Shown here piece by piece: positions 1 to 8,403 of a stretch of DNA of 39,706 nucleotides; the stretch's first letter is position 1; every line of letters begins with the position of its first letter. Below the pieces are notes generated by a model, which made no database searches, was not told where the DNA came from, and worked only from the letters and a program-made list of their open reading frames with translations. The stretch lies in contig JANNMJ010000005.1 of NCBI GenBank assembly GCA_031397815.1, forward strand, positions 1 through 39,706. Reading direction: 5' to 3'. Position numbers and translations under genes: made by a program. Source of the DNA: JANNMJ01 sp031397815 (lineage in GTDB: Bacteria > Bacteroidota > Bacteroidia > Cytophagales > Hymenobacteraceae).

Positions 1-8
1 AATACGGA

Positions 9-1067
9 TTAAGCCTTCGTCTTCCGCTTAAACACGCGGTTCAAATCGCTGACGAGCGTGAGGTACGTGCCGCCACCCGCGGGGCCGTACATCGTGCGGG
101 TAAATTCCGCCTGAAAAGCCCCGACTTTAATCATCGCGCCGAACGAAAAACCCGCGCCGCCCGACACGTTTTCGAGGCGTAGCTCCCGGCGGCGTAGGTA
201 ATTGTACCCAATCCGCACGTTCACGTTCTTCGAGAGCAGCACCTCGGCGGACCCGATGAAATGGCGGCCAATCTTATCGGCAAGGGTCTTCTTTGGCTTG
301 ACCTCGTTGTTATTTTCGTCGAGCTGGCCTTTCGCGGCCGGGTCGAGGTAAACGATGTCTAGCTGGTAGAGGCGGTGGGCGGTCAGGCTGAAGCGGACGG
401 GCATGTGCTCCGGCTTGTAGCTCGTCCCGATTTGCACATCGAACGGCAGCGGCTCGCGCTCGGCCCCGTCGAACGGCTTCATTTGGATGCCCACGCTCTT
501 CACCACCAACCCCACCGAAAACTGCTTAGTCGGGTGCTGGAACCGCGCCCCAAAATCAGCCGCCACGGCAGAAGACTTATTGCTCGCATACGCGCTCGCC
601 GCCAGTCGCGCCGTGACGCCGAGCGTGAACGGCCCCTGCTGCCGCGCCGCCGACAACGAAAACGCGTAATCGTGCGCCGCAAAGGTGCCGGTGCTGATTC
701 CGGCATCGTCGAAGCTATTGAAAGAACCGTAGTTGAGGTAAGTCAGCCCCGCGCTCAACGTCCCGAGCTTGCCCGCCTTAAAGCCGTATTGCAGCGAGTT
801 TTGGGCGATATCACTCACGAAATTCACGTAGCTGAACGCCAGCTTTCCCGCCATTGACGTATCGATGAGCGCCGGATTCGCGAGCACCGCCTGTGGGTCC
901 AGCGCCGCCGGAGCCGAGACGTTAGCGCCCCCCAGTGCCGCCTGCCGTGCGTTAGTCGGCAGGTCGAGAAACTGCATTGCGCGCCCGCCGCCAATCTGGG
1001 CGTGAGCGGCAGCAGCAGAAAACACGCACGAAAACAGCAGGCCGGAGCGGAGGAAGCGTTGAGTCAT
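9..1067 (-). CDS. porQ: Type IX secretion system protein PorQ
   Basis: Outer-membrane beta-barrel protein of the PorV/PorQ family. In the type IX secretion system PorQ belongs to the attachment complex that anchors secreted cargo at the cell surface. The start at 1067 (MTQRFLRSG) gives a clean signal peptide with hydrophobic core FSCVFSAAAA and a cut after AHAQ; an upstream in-frame ATG at 1097 would only add a polar stretch. The mature N-terminus (GGGRAMQFLDLPTNARQAAL, with GGANVSAP just after) is the family hallmark. The rest is alternating beta-strand pattern up to the C-terminus. Length about 352 aa fits the family. It lies downstream of lon and the small 1183-1407 gene on the same strand. 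A near-consensus -7 box (TACTTTAG read on the minus strand) sits at 1075-1082, so transcription could be independent. Confidence 0.9.
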   Translation of the reverse strand: MTQRFLRSGLLFSCVFSAAAAHAQIGGGRAMQFLDLPTNARQAALGGANVSAPAALDPQAVLANPALIDTSMAGKLAFSYVNFVSDIAQNSLQYGFKAGKLGTLSAGLTYLNYGSFNSFDDAGISTGTFAAHDYAFSLSAARQQGPFTLGVTARLAASAYASNKSSAVAADFGARFQHPTKQFSVGLVVKSVGIQMKPFDGAEREPLPFDVQIGTSYKPEHMPVRFSLTAHRLYQLDIVYLDPAAKGQLDENNNEVKPKKTLADKIGRHFIGSAEVLLSKNVNVRIGYNYLRRRELRLENVSGGAGFSFGAMIKVGAFQAEFTRTMYGPAGGGTYLTLVSDLNRVFKRKTKA

Positions 1068-1182
1068 CAGGAATCTAAAGTACGACTGACAGCCCACAGA
1101 ACGCCTTGCGGGGGCGGTTTCGTATGAGAAACTAACGGTTCAGCAAAGTCCGCAATCATTGTGTGCGACCGAAGAAGGCTTC

Positions 1183-1407
1183 TTACAACTGCTTCCGCAT
1201 CTTCGTGTTCAGCATCTGCGTCATTGTCTCGTTAGTCCAACCGTTTTCGTCCCACACTTTACCCATTGCTTCCGTTGCGCGCTGAGCGAAGAACTGCCCC
1301 AGCAAACGCCGCAGGGCCAGCAATTCTTCCTCTGACAGCTCACGCGACAGAATCTTCAGCAGCTCAAGCTGCCCATTATTGAATGACGGAGATACAGCGG
1401 GTTGCAT
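1183..1407 (-). CDS. Small conserved protein, antitoxin-like
   Basis: 74-aa soluble protein starting MQPAVSPSF. Its core (LELLKILSRELSEEELLALR, then a C-terminal part with KVWDENGWTNETM) resembles a family of short Bacteroidota/cyanobacterial proteins commonly found beside PIN-domain toxins, from memory of such pairs. Here no PIN-type gene follows: the next gene downstream on this strand is porQ and the 115-bp gap holds none. It may be an orphan antitoxin, a relic, or an unrelated regulator. An in-frame ATG at 1422 is a possible longer start, but the Met at 1407 fits relatives better. The ORF is real by composition and helix periodicity; function is not established. Confidence 0.65.
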   Translation of the reverse strand: MQPAVSPSFNNGQLELLKILSRELSEEELLALRRLLGQFFAQRATEAMGKVWDENGWTNETMTQMLNTKMRKQL

Positions 1408-1519
1408 AATCGTAATCAGCAAGAGGTAAATCGCCCAATTCCACCGACGCAGACGGGGCAGATGCGCGACAGAGCATTTCTAACTCGGTGATTCTTCTAG
1501 AAGTGCCCAAACGGTACCG

Positions 1520-4027
1520 TTACACATTCTCCGCCGCTGGCGTTCCCGCCGGTTTATCCGGCACGGTCAGCTTCAACGGGCGCGAAACCTGCTCGGGCAG
1601 CAACGCTTTCGCGAGCACGTCATCAACGGTATTGACGTACTCGATGGTGAGGCCTTTCAGGTATTCGGCGGCGATTTCGGTTACGTCCTTGCGGTTTTTC
1701 TCGCTCAGCAGGATGAAATCGAGGCCGGAGCGGCGGGCGGCGAGGAGCTTTTCCTTGATGCCGCCGACGGGCAGGACTTTGCCGCGGAGCGTGATTTCGC
1801 CGGTCATCGCGAGCTTGGCGCGCACTTTTCGCTGGGTGAATACCGACGCGATGGCCGTGAAAATGGCGATGCCCGCACTCGGTCCGTCCTTCGGCACTGC
1901 CCCTTCGGGGAAGTGAATGTGGAGGTCGTAATGGTCGAAAAGGCGGTAATCGATGCCCAAATCATCGGCGCGGGAGCGGAGGTAGCTCAGCGCCGTCATC
2001 GCCGATTCCTTCATCACGTCGCCGAGCTGGCCGGAAAGCGTGAGCTTGCCGCGCCCACGGCTCAACAGCGTCTCGATGAACAGAATATCCCCGCCGACGC
2101 TCGTCCACGCCAAACCCGTCACGACGCCCGCCGTGTCGTTATCCTGATACTGGTCGCGGTCGAATCGCTCCGGACCCATGATGCCCACCACATCGCCCGG
2201 CTGAATGGCGCGCGGCACGAACGCCTTGCCATCCGTGGCCTTCGCGCGCGCCACCGACCGCAGCAGCTTCGCGAGCTGCCGCTCCAGCCCGCGCACCCCC
2301 GACTCGCGGGTGTAGCTGTCGATCACTTTATGGAGCGTTGGCACGGGCACGCTCACGTCTTCGGGGAGCAATCCGTTCTCGGCCACTTGCTTCGGAACGA
2401 GGTGACGCCGAGCGATTTGCGTTTTCTCTTCGAGCGTATAACCCGTGAGGTCGATGATTTCCATCCGGTCGCGGAGGGCCGGGTGGATGGTATCGAGGGC
2501 GTTCGCTGTGGCGATGAAGAGGACCTTCGAGAGGTCGAACTCTACTTCGAGGTAGTTATCCGTGAACGTGGCGTTTTGCTCCGGATCGAGGACTTCGAGC
2601 AGGGCCGCTTGTGGGTCGCCGCGGAAGTCGTTCCCGACTTTATCAATCTCATCCAACAGAATCACCGGATTCGATGACCCCGATTTCTTGATGATGCTGA
2701 TCAGGCGCCCCGGCATCGCGCCGACGTAGGTTTTGCGGTGCCCGCGAATCTCCGACTCGTCGCGCACGCCGCCGAGGCTCATCCGCGCAAACTTGCGCCC
2801 CAGCGCCCGCGCCACCGACCGCCCCAACGACGTCTTACCGACGCCCGGCGGGCCGTACAGGCACAAAATCGGCGCGCGCAGGTCGTTTTTCAGCTTCAGA
2901 ACCGCCAGATACTCAATCAGGCGTTCCTTGACTTTGTCAAGGCCGTAATGGTCCTCGTCGAGGATTTTGCGGGTGCGCTTGAGGTTGAAATTGTCCTTCG
3001 TGTACTCGCCCCACGGCAAATCCAGCAGCAGCTCGGCGTAGTTGAGCGTAATCGGAAATTCGGCCGACTGCGGGTTGAGCCGCGCCAGCTTATCCAGCTC
3101 TTTGTTGAAGTGCTTGGCCACCGCTTCCGGCCACAGCTTGGTGGCGCCGCGCGCCCGAAAACGCTCCACTTCCTGCTCCGGGCCGTCGAAACCGAGCTCG
3201 TCTTGCAGGGTTTTGATTTGCTGCCGCAGGAAATATTCGCGCTGTTGCTGGTCGATTTCGGTGTGGACTTTCGTCTGAATCTCCCGCTTCATCTCCAGCA
3301 TCTGCACTTCTTTCAGCAGCAGCTCCAGCAGCATCGTGCCGCGCTCGACGCCGTTGTCTTCTTCGAGCAGCCGCTGTTTCTGCGCCACTTCCGCGTTGAT
3401 ATTCGACGACAAAAAATGCGTCAGGAACGCCGGGGAGTCGATGTTATCGAGCGCTACTTGGGCTTCCTGCGGAATCTCGGGGTTGAGCTTCAGGATTTTC
3501 TGTGCCGAGTCCTTCAGGCTGCCCACCAGCGCGCGCACCTCTTTGTTGGGGCGCTCGGGGAAAAACTCGGGCAGGTACGTCACTTTCGCCGCGAGCCACG
3601 GCGTTTCCTGCGTCACTTCGGTTACGCGGAAACGGCTCTGGCCCTGAATGATGATGGTGATGTTGCCGTCGGGCAGCACCAGCAGCTTCAGGATACGCGC
3701 CAGCGTGCCGACGGGGAACAGGTCGGCGACGGTGGGATCATCAGATGCGGCGTTTTGCTGCGCCACTACGCCCACCAGCTTCGTGCTCGACCGGTAGGCG
3801 CGGCGCACGAGCTTGATGCTTTTCTTCCGATTGACCGTCACGGGCAGCACCACGCCGGGGAACAGCACGGTATTGCGCACCGGTAGCAGCGCCAGCGTTT
3901 CGGGCCGTTCGGCGGCCGAGAGGTCGCTATCCTGTTCGGCGGCAATCAGCTCGCCTTCATCAGGATCGGAATCAGAAAAATCCGTCGGTGAGTTGAGCAG
4001 CGGGAAAAAGCGAAAGTTCGGGGTCAT
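1520..4027 (-). CDS. lon: ATP-dependent Lon protease (endopeptidase La)
   Basis: Cytoplasmic AAA+ serine protease that degrades misfolded and regulatory proteins. Starting at 4027 (MTPNFRFFPL) it is 835 aa; the longer reading frame to 4153 adds 42 residues of atypical sequence and was rejected. Domains in order: Lon substrate-binding (LAN) domain about 40-240 (LALLPVRNTVLFPGVVLPV), coiled linker about 240-320, AAA+ module with Walker A GPPGVGKTS and Walker B VILLDEID, and C-terminal protease domain. Catalytic Ser717 lies in KDGPSAG and catalytic Lys758 in GGIKEK. All key residues are intact. It is followed by the 1183-1407 gene and porQ on the same strand. Confidence 0.98.
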   Translation of the reverse strand: MTPNFRFFPLLNSPTDFSDSDPDEGELIAAEQDSDLSAAERPETLALLPVRNTVLFPGVVLPVTVNRKKSIKLVRRAYRSSTKLVGVVAQQNAASDDPTVADLFPVGTLARILKLLVLPDGNITIIIQGQSRFRVTEVTQETPWLAAKVTYLPEFFPERPNKEVRALVGSLKDSAQKILKLNPEIPQEAQVALDNIDSPAFLTHFLSSNINAEVAQKQRLLEEDNGVERGTMLLELLLKEVQMLEMKREIQTKVHTEIDQQQREYFLRQQIKTLQDELGFDGPEQEVERFRARGATKLWPEAVAKHFNKELDKLARLNPQSAEFPITLNYAELLLDLPWGEYTKDNFNLKRTRKILDEDHYGLDKVKERLIEYLAVLKLKNDLRAPILCLYGPPGVGKTSLGRSVARALGRKFARMSLGGVRDESEIRGHRKTYVGAMPGRLISIIKKSGSSNPVILLDEIDKVGNDFRGDPQAALLEVLDPEQNATFTDNYLEVEFDLSKVLFIATANALDTIHPALRDRMEIIDLTGYTLEEKTQIARRHLVPKQVAENGLLPEDVSVPVPTLHKVIDSYTRESGVRGLERQLAKLLRSVARAKATDGKAFVPRAIQPGDVVGIMGPERFDRDQYQDNDTAGVVTGLAWTSVGGDILFIETLLSRGRGKLTLSGQLGDVMKESAMTALSYLRSRADDLGIDYRLFDHYDLHIHFPEGAVPKDGPSAGIAIFTAIASVFTQRKVRAKLAMTGEITLRGKVLPVGGIKEKLLAARRSGLDFILLSEKNRKDVTEIAAEYLKGLTIEYVNTVDDVLAKALLPEQVSRPLKLTVPDKPAGTPAAENV

Positions 4028-4223
4028 TCTTGTCAGCTTACGGAGCGCCGTGGAGGTGCAGATGGGCAGAGACTTGCCACAATGGCAGCCAGCAACGGCC
4101 AACGTCGGGCGCGAAGTAAAGAGGTCAAGGGCCGTGCCGGGCTTCCGGCTCAACCACAGCGGCGGCTTCCGCGTAAGGCCAACGACGGCGGTCGCGTATC
4201 AATCGGCCGCTTCTCCTTCTCTT

Positions 4224-4502
4224 ATGCCGACTCAGAAAAAAAATCAGCAGCCCGAAAATTCCCAACCCGGCGACCCGCTCTTCAATCTGCACCACGCCGA
4301 AGCCGAAGCCGAATTGGCTCGGCAGAACCCCGCCGCCCTTACCACCAACGGCCTTTCCGCCACCAACGCCCCGGCCGATGACGCGGATGATGCCGATGAC
4401 ACCACTTCCGATCTCTCCGTCGGCCCGCTCGATAGCCAAGGCCAGCGCCGCGGCGAGCCGCTGAATATCCCCGGCGCGGGCAGCACGGCCGGCCACCATT
4501 AG
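4224..4502 (+). CDS. Small acidic hydrophilic protein of unknown function
   Basis: 92-aa frame starting MPTQKKNQQ. It is rich in Ala, Asp, Asn and Gln, has a short acidic run (ADDADDADD) near residue 55 and ends GAGSTAGHH; it has no signal peptide or membrane segment and looks disordered. It is transcribed divergently from lon (197 bp between starts) and is followed by a strong inverted repeat at 4553-4624 that would fit a terminator. An antisense frame covers the same DNA but is Gly-rich and less protein-like. I do not recognise a family. Coding status is likely rather than certain. Confidence 0.5.
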   Translation: MPTQKKNQQPENSQPGDPLFNLHHAEAEAELARQNPAALTTNGLSATNAPADDADDADDTTSDLSVGPLDSQGQRRGEPLNIPGAGSTAGHH

Positions 4503-4552
4503 TAGACCTTAGCCGACCATTAGCCGTCTCTACATTATTGAGCGACGGCGCG

Positions 4553-4624
4553 GAAGCTCCTGTTTCGTCCGCAGCTCCCTCTCGCCTTTATGTGCGGAGC
4601 GGCTGCGGATGAAGCAGGAGCTTC
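4553..4624 (+). terminator. Long imperfect stem-loop, terminator or dispersed palindrome
   Basis: Arms 4553-4575 and 4602-4624 are near-perfect reverse complements (23 nt, few mismatches: GAAGCTCCTG at one end pairs with CAGGAGCTTC at the other), with a 26-nt loop, followed by TTTTGC. It ends the 4224-4502 transcript if it acts as a terminator. The arm length is unusually long for a simple terminator, so it could also be a dispersed palindromic repeat. Confidence 0.55.
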
Positions 4625-4692
4625 TTTTGCATAGCAAGATTTCGGGAGAGAATCTTAAAAAACTCATGGCGCTCTCACCGCTTATGATAAGC

Positions 4693-4721
4693 GTTGAGCG
4701 CGACGCGGCGGTTTACCTTTG
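4693..4721 (+). promoter_or_regulatory. Bacteroidota-type promoter for the PD40/OmpA gene
   Basis: A perfect -7 box TACCTTTG (consensus TAnnTTTG) lies at 4714-4721, with a weak -33 element GTTG at 4693-4696 (17 bp spacing, slightly short). The predicted transcript start near 4727 supports an ATG at 4739 or 4784 rather than the TTG at 4694, which would lie inside the promoter. Confidence 0.55.
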
Positions 4722-4783
4722 TATTATCTTTCTATTGGATGCTGTTTTCCTTCTTCTCATTCCTTCTTAATGTTTGGCGCGGC

Positions 4784-6910
4784 ATGCTACCGATTGCGGT
4801 AGTCTTGGTGCTGCTGGCCGTTCCGCACAGTTTGCGGGCGCAGGTGGAAGAGAAGGAGGCCACGGAAACCCCGTCGGATTCGGTGACTGAGGCGCCCGCT
4901 GGGAAGCGCAAGCCGCTCAAGCTCAAGCGAAAGGAAATCAGCAGCGACTCGGCTACGGCGGGGGCGGCGGATGCGAAGACCAAAATCCGGCGCCGCGACC
5001 GACGAATAGCGGGCGAGCCGATGGTCGATTTTCCGAACTTGGGGAAGCTCGCGTTTTACAAGAATAAGAAGGAATTGCGGGCGATTCGGCGGGCCGAAAA
5101 GAAGAAAAACTACCGCAAGGCGTACTCGCTGATGCGGGCGTATGTGGGGAAGTTCAGCGTGCAGAATTTCGCTTTCGACAATCGGTTGCTCTGGCGATTG
5201 GCGCAGCTCTGTGAGCGGGTGCAGAAGGATACGGCCCTCGCGAAGGTGTATTACCGCTTGGCGCTCAAGCATCGGCGGAACGACATCAAGCGTGTGCAGC
5301 TGTATTACGACTCGCTCGATAACCGCACCGACCGTGAGCTGTACGTCAACATGAAGTACTACTACGAGCTCGTGGAGTACCGCAAGAATGTGGCGACGTT
5401 CCCGACGCCGCGCGGCATCAACACCACGATGGGCGACGCCATCAACTCGAAGTACCCGGATTACGGCCCCGCCATCTCAGCGTCGAACGATGTGCTTGTT
5501 TTCTCATCGAAGCGGACGCACCGGGGGCTGACCGACCAACCCGACGAAGACCTCTACTATGCCAAGCGCGACGGCGAGTTCTGGAACCCCGCCAAGCCGT
5601 TTCCGAAGCCGATTCAATCGCCGTTCAACGAGGGTTCGGCGTGCCTCTCCCGCGATGGCCACACGCTGATTTTCGCGCGTTGCGAGTGCCCGGACTGTCA
5701 TCACAACTGCGACCTGTTCATCTCGACCCTCAACTCCGACTCGGCGTGGACGACGCCGCGCAACCTCGGCCCGAACGTGAATTCCGGGGCGTGGGACTCG
5801 CAGCCGTCGCTCTCCCCTTCCGGCGATACGCTGTACTTCGCGTCGGACCGGCTGGGCGGTTTCGGGCTGTCGGATATCTGGTTCTCGCGGCGGCTCCGGA
5901 ACGGCACTTGGACGAAGGCGCAGAACTTGGGGCCGGTCGTGAATACGCGCGAGTCAGAGGTGTCGCCGTATTTCCACCCGCTGTATCAGGTGCTGTATTT
6001 CTCGTCGAGGGGGCAACTGTTGAATTTTGGTGATTTCGATATTTATAAGACGTATAAGGTCGGGAAGCGGTGGCAGGAGCCGCGTAATATCGGGCCGCTC
6101 GTGAACGGTAAAGGGCCGGAATATTATTTTACCATCGACGCTGAGTCGAAGTTCCTCTACTACGCCCGCGCCGAGCAAACCGAGGCCAACAACCTCGATC
6201 TGTTCTCGTTTCCGCTGCCGATGGAGGCCCAGCCGACCGCCGTCACGCACTTAGAAGGCGTGCTGAAGGACTCGGTCACGAATCTGCCGCTGAAAGGCAT
6301 CGTGTCGATTGTGGACCTTACGAATGGGATTGAAGTCGCGTCGCGCTACATCCGCGAAGACGGCTCCTTCGATTTCGACCTCATCGACCACGCGCGGTAT
6401 GCGATGCTGATTCAAAGCCCCGATTACTTCACCATCGAGAAGAAGCTCGACCTCAATACCGATACGCTCCTACGCGTGATGACGACGCTCATCGACTATA
6501 AAATTCCGCTCATCTTTCAGAACCTCGAATTCGAGCAGAATAAGTCGGACCTGACGCCGAAGATGAAGCCCCTATTGGACCGCATCACGCTCTTTCTGGT
6601 CGACCACCCGGATTTCAGTCTCGAAATCAACGGTCACACCGATACGCAGGGCGATCCGCAGGAGAATCTGGAGCTATCGCAATTCCGCTCCCTCGCCATT
6701 AAAAATTACATCATCGAGCACGGCCAGCTTGATGAGGGCCGCGTGTCGGCGAACGGGTTCGGCTCTTCCCAGCCCTTGCGAGTGCCGGAAGAGAACGATG
6801 CCGACCGCCACATTAACCGGCGGGTGGAATTCAAGCTCATGAAACCCGAAGGCACGCCGCTGGGTACGCCGCCCGCTGGGGGTCAGCAGGATGGGAATGG
6901 GCAGTGGTAG
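4784..6910 (+). CDS. PorE-like PD40 / OmpA-family outer-membrane-associated protein
   Basis: Exported peptidoglycan-binding protein. The start at 4784 gives a classic signal peptide (MLPIAVVLVLLAVPHSLRAQ); an ATG at 4739 is an alternative. Domains in order: a basic linker, a TPR-like helical segment at about 80-170, PD40 beta-propeller repeats at about 200-470 (SSKRTHRGL, YFASDRLGGFG, YFSSRGQ), a carboxypeptidase-regulatory-like domain at about 490-570 (LEGVLKDSVTNLPLKG), and a C-terminal OmpA domain (FEQNKSDLTP, NGHTDTQGD, GFGSSQP, NRRVEFKL). TPR-PD40-CRD-OmpA is the architecture of PorE, the T9SS protein that links the secreton to peptidoglycan; length (709 aa) is near that of PorE. Bacteroidota carry several paralogues of this build, so PorE is a suggestion. 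It has its own promoter and a strong downstream terminator. Confidence 0.85.
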   Translation: MLPIAVVLVLLAVPHSLRAQVEEKEATETPSDSVTEAPAGKRKPLKLKRKEISSDSATAGAADAKTKIRRRDRRIAGEPMVDFPNLGKLAFYKNKKELRAIRRAEKKKNYRKAYSLMRAYVGKFSVQNFAFDNRLLWRLAQLCERVQKDTALAKVYYRLALKHRRNDIKRVQLYYDSLDNRTDRELYVNMKYYYELVEYRKNVATFPTPRGINTTMGDAINSKYPDYGPAISASNDVLVFSSKRTHRGLTDQPDEDLYYAKRDGEFWNPAKPFPKPIQSPFNEGSACLSRDGHTLIFARCECPDCHHNCDLFISTLNSDSAWTTPRNLGPNVNSGAWDSQPSLSPSGDTLYFASDRLGGFGLSDIWFSRRLRNGTWTKAQNLGPVVNTRESEVSPYFHPLYQVLYFSSRGQLLNFGDFDIYKTYKVGKRWQEPRNIGPLVNGKGPEYYFTIDAESKFLYYARAEQTEANNLDLFSFPLPMEAQPTAVTHLEGVLKDSVTNLPLKGIVSIVDLTNGIEVASRYIREDGSFDFDLIDHARYAMLIQSPDYFTIEKKLDLNTDTLLRVMTTLIDYKIPLIFQNLEFEQNKSDLTPKMKPLLDRITLFLVDHPDFSLEINGHTDTQGDPQENLELSQFRSLAIKNYIIEHGQLDEGRVSANGFGSSQPLRVPEENDADRHINRRVEFKLMKPEGTPLGTPPAGGQQDGNGQW

Positions 6911-6933
6911 GAGTCATTTAGACGCTAAAAGCA

Positions 6934-6976
6934 AAAGCGGGTAAAAGGAGGCGTCAACCTTCCTTTTACCCGCTTT
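6934..6976. terminator. Bidirectional terminator between converging genes
   Basis: Perfect 16-bp arms at 6934-6949 (AAAGCGGGTAAAAGGA) and 6961-6976, with an 11-nt loop. It lies between the plus-strand OmpA-family gene and minus-strand rseP, serving either direction. Confidence 0.85.
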
Positions 6977-7026
6977 CCAGCTCATATGAAGGCGTTGCCA
7001 TCGGCTTCCTTCATCCGGGCTGTTCG

Positions 7027-8346
7027 CTAGAAAATCATCTTATAAAAGTCGTTGCCGAAGGCGAAGACCATTAGGCCGAGGAGCAGGACCATCCCGACTT
7101 TCTGCGCGTTTTCGAGGAAGGCTTCGGAGGGTTTGCGGCGCGCAATCATCTCGTAGAGGAGGAAGGTGGCGTGGCCGCCGTCGAGGGCGGGGATGGGGAG
7201 GATGTTCATGAAGGCGAGCACCATGGAGAGCATCCCGACGATCTGCCAGAAGTGGAGGGCGTCGAAGGTGCCGCCGAAGGCGTCGCGGGCGATGCCGATG
7301 GGGCCGCTGAGCGAGTTGGAAGCGCTGGCTTCGCCCCGGAAAATCTTCGCGAAGGCCTTCAGGTTCGCCGTGATGACGCCGAATGCCTTCTCGGTGCCCA
7401 CCGGAACCGCTTCGAGCAGACCGTATTGGCGGGTGCTGAACGAGAGGAGCGGCTTGCGCTCGAAGCCGAGCGTGCCTTCCTTCTCGATGGTGGTGGTGAG
7501 GGTGACGGTTTGGCCTTTGCGGTCGACGGTGAGGGGGACGGTTTGACCGGCGTGGGCTTTCAGGACGCTCTGGAAGGTGTGGAAGAGCGGCGTCGGCTCG
7601 CCGGCTACTGAGGTGATGCGGTCGCCCGCTTCGATGCCGGCTTTGGCGGCTGGGCGACCGGCCAACACGCGCTCCACGCTGAACGGGTAGGCGGGGGCGA
7701 CGAACAGCGCGGCGTCTTCTTTCCGCTGCGAGAGCTGGTCGAGGATGTTGGCGGGGACGGGCAGCTCGACGCGCTGACCGTCGCGCTCGACGGTGAAGAC
7801 GGCGTCGCGCGCCAAGAGGGCGTCGGGGGAATAGATATCGTCGAAATTGACGAGGGTTTTGCCGTTGACGGCCAGCACTTTGTCGCCGTCGCGGAAACCG
7901 AGGTCGCGGCCCAGCTCATTGGTCACTACGCCGAAGCGCGCTTCCGAAGCCGGCAGATACGACTCGCCGTACGACCACACAATCAGCGTGAAAATGACGA
8001 TGCCGGTGATGACGTTCACGATGATGCCGCCGAGCATCACAATCAGGCGCTGCCACGCCGGCTTGGCGCGGAATTCCCACGGTTCCGGCTCGCCCTGCAT
8101 CTGGGAAGTGTCGAGGGATTCATCAATCATCCCCGAAATCTTGACGTAGCCGCCGAGCGGGAGGGCGCCAATCTGGTAATCGGTTTCGCCGATTTTCTTG
8201 CCGAACAAGCGGGGCGGAAAGCCAATCGAGAAACGCTCGACACGCATTCCGAACCATTTGGCCGTGAGCATATGACCCAGCTCGTGGAGCCCGACGAGAA
8301 TCGTCAGACCCAGAATGAGCTGGCCGGCCATGATAAGATAGGTCAT
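7027..8346 (-). CDS. rseP: RseP-type site-2 intramembrane zinc metalloprotease
   Basis: Inner-membrane protease of the M50 family that cuts membrane-bound anti-sigma factors or signal peptides within the bilayer. 439 aa. The zinc motif HELGH is at residues 21-25 in the first membrane helix and the third ligand region is NILPIPALDGGH near residue 381-392, with Asp389 as expected. Two PDZ-like domains lie between (the second around GRPAAKAGIEAGDRITSVAG). The GYV motif (LPLGGYVKISG) follows the first helix. It follows dxr by a short gap, a very common arrangement, so the two are probably co-transcribed. Met6 is an alternative start. Confidence 0.96.
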   Translation of the reverse strand: MTYLIMAGQLILGLTILVGLHELGHMLTAKWFGMRVERFSIGFPPRLFGKKIGETDYQIGALPLGGYVKISGMIDESLDTSQMQGEPEPWEFRAKPAWQRLIVMLGGIIVNVITGIVIFTLIVWSYGESYLPASEARFGVVTNELGRDLGFRDGDKVLAVNGKTLVNFDDIYSPDALLARDAVFTVERDGQRVELPVPANILDQLSQRKEDAALFVAPAYPFSVERVLAGRPAAKAGIEAGDRITSVAGEPTPLFHTFQSVLKAHAGQTVPLTVDRKGQTVTLTTTIEKEGTLGFERKPLLSFSTRQYGLLEAVPVGTEKAFGVITANLKAFAKIFRGEASASNSLSGPIGIARDAFGGTFDALHFWQIVGMLSMVLAFMNILPIPALDGGHATFLLYEMIARRKPSEAFLENAQKVGMVLLLGLMVFAFGNDFYKMIF

Positions 8347-8403
8347 TGAAGGGAGGAGGGGGAGGTAATAAGCGGGTAAACGAGCGTAGCAGAAAGTGCC
8401 GAA

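Noticed and set aside
1913..3886. Large plus-strand frames over lon
   Set aside because: Arg/His/Leu-rich antisense shadows typical of GC-rich coding DNA.
4125..4499. Minus-strand 124-aa frame opposite the 4224 gene
   Set aside because: Gly/Val-rich with no clear start; the plus frame is more protein-like and has a terminator after it.
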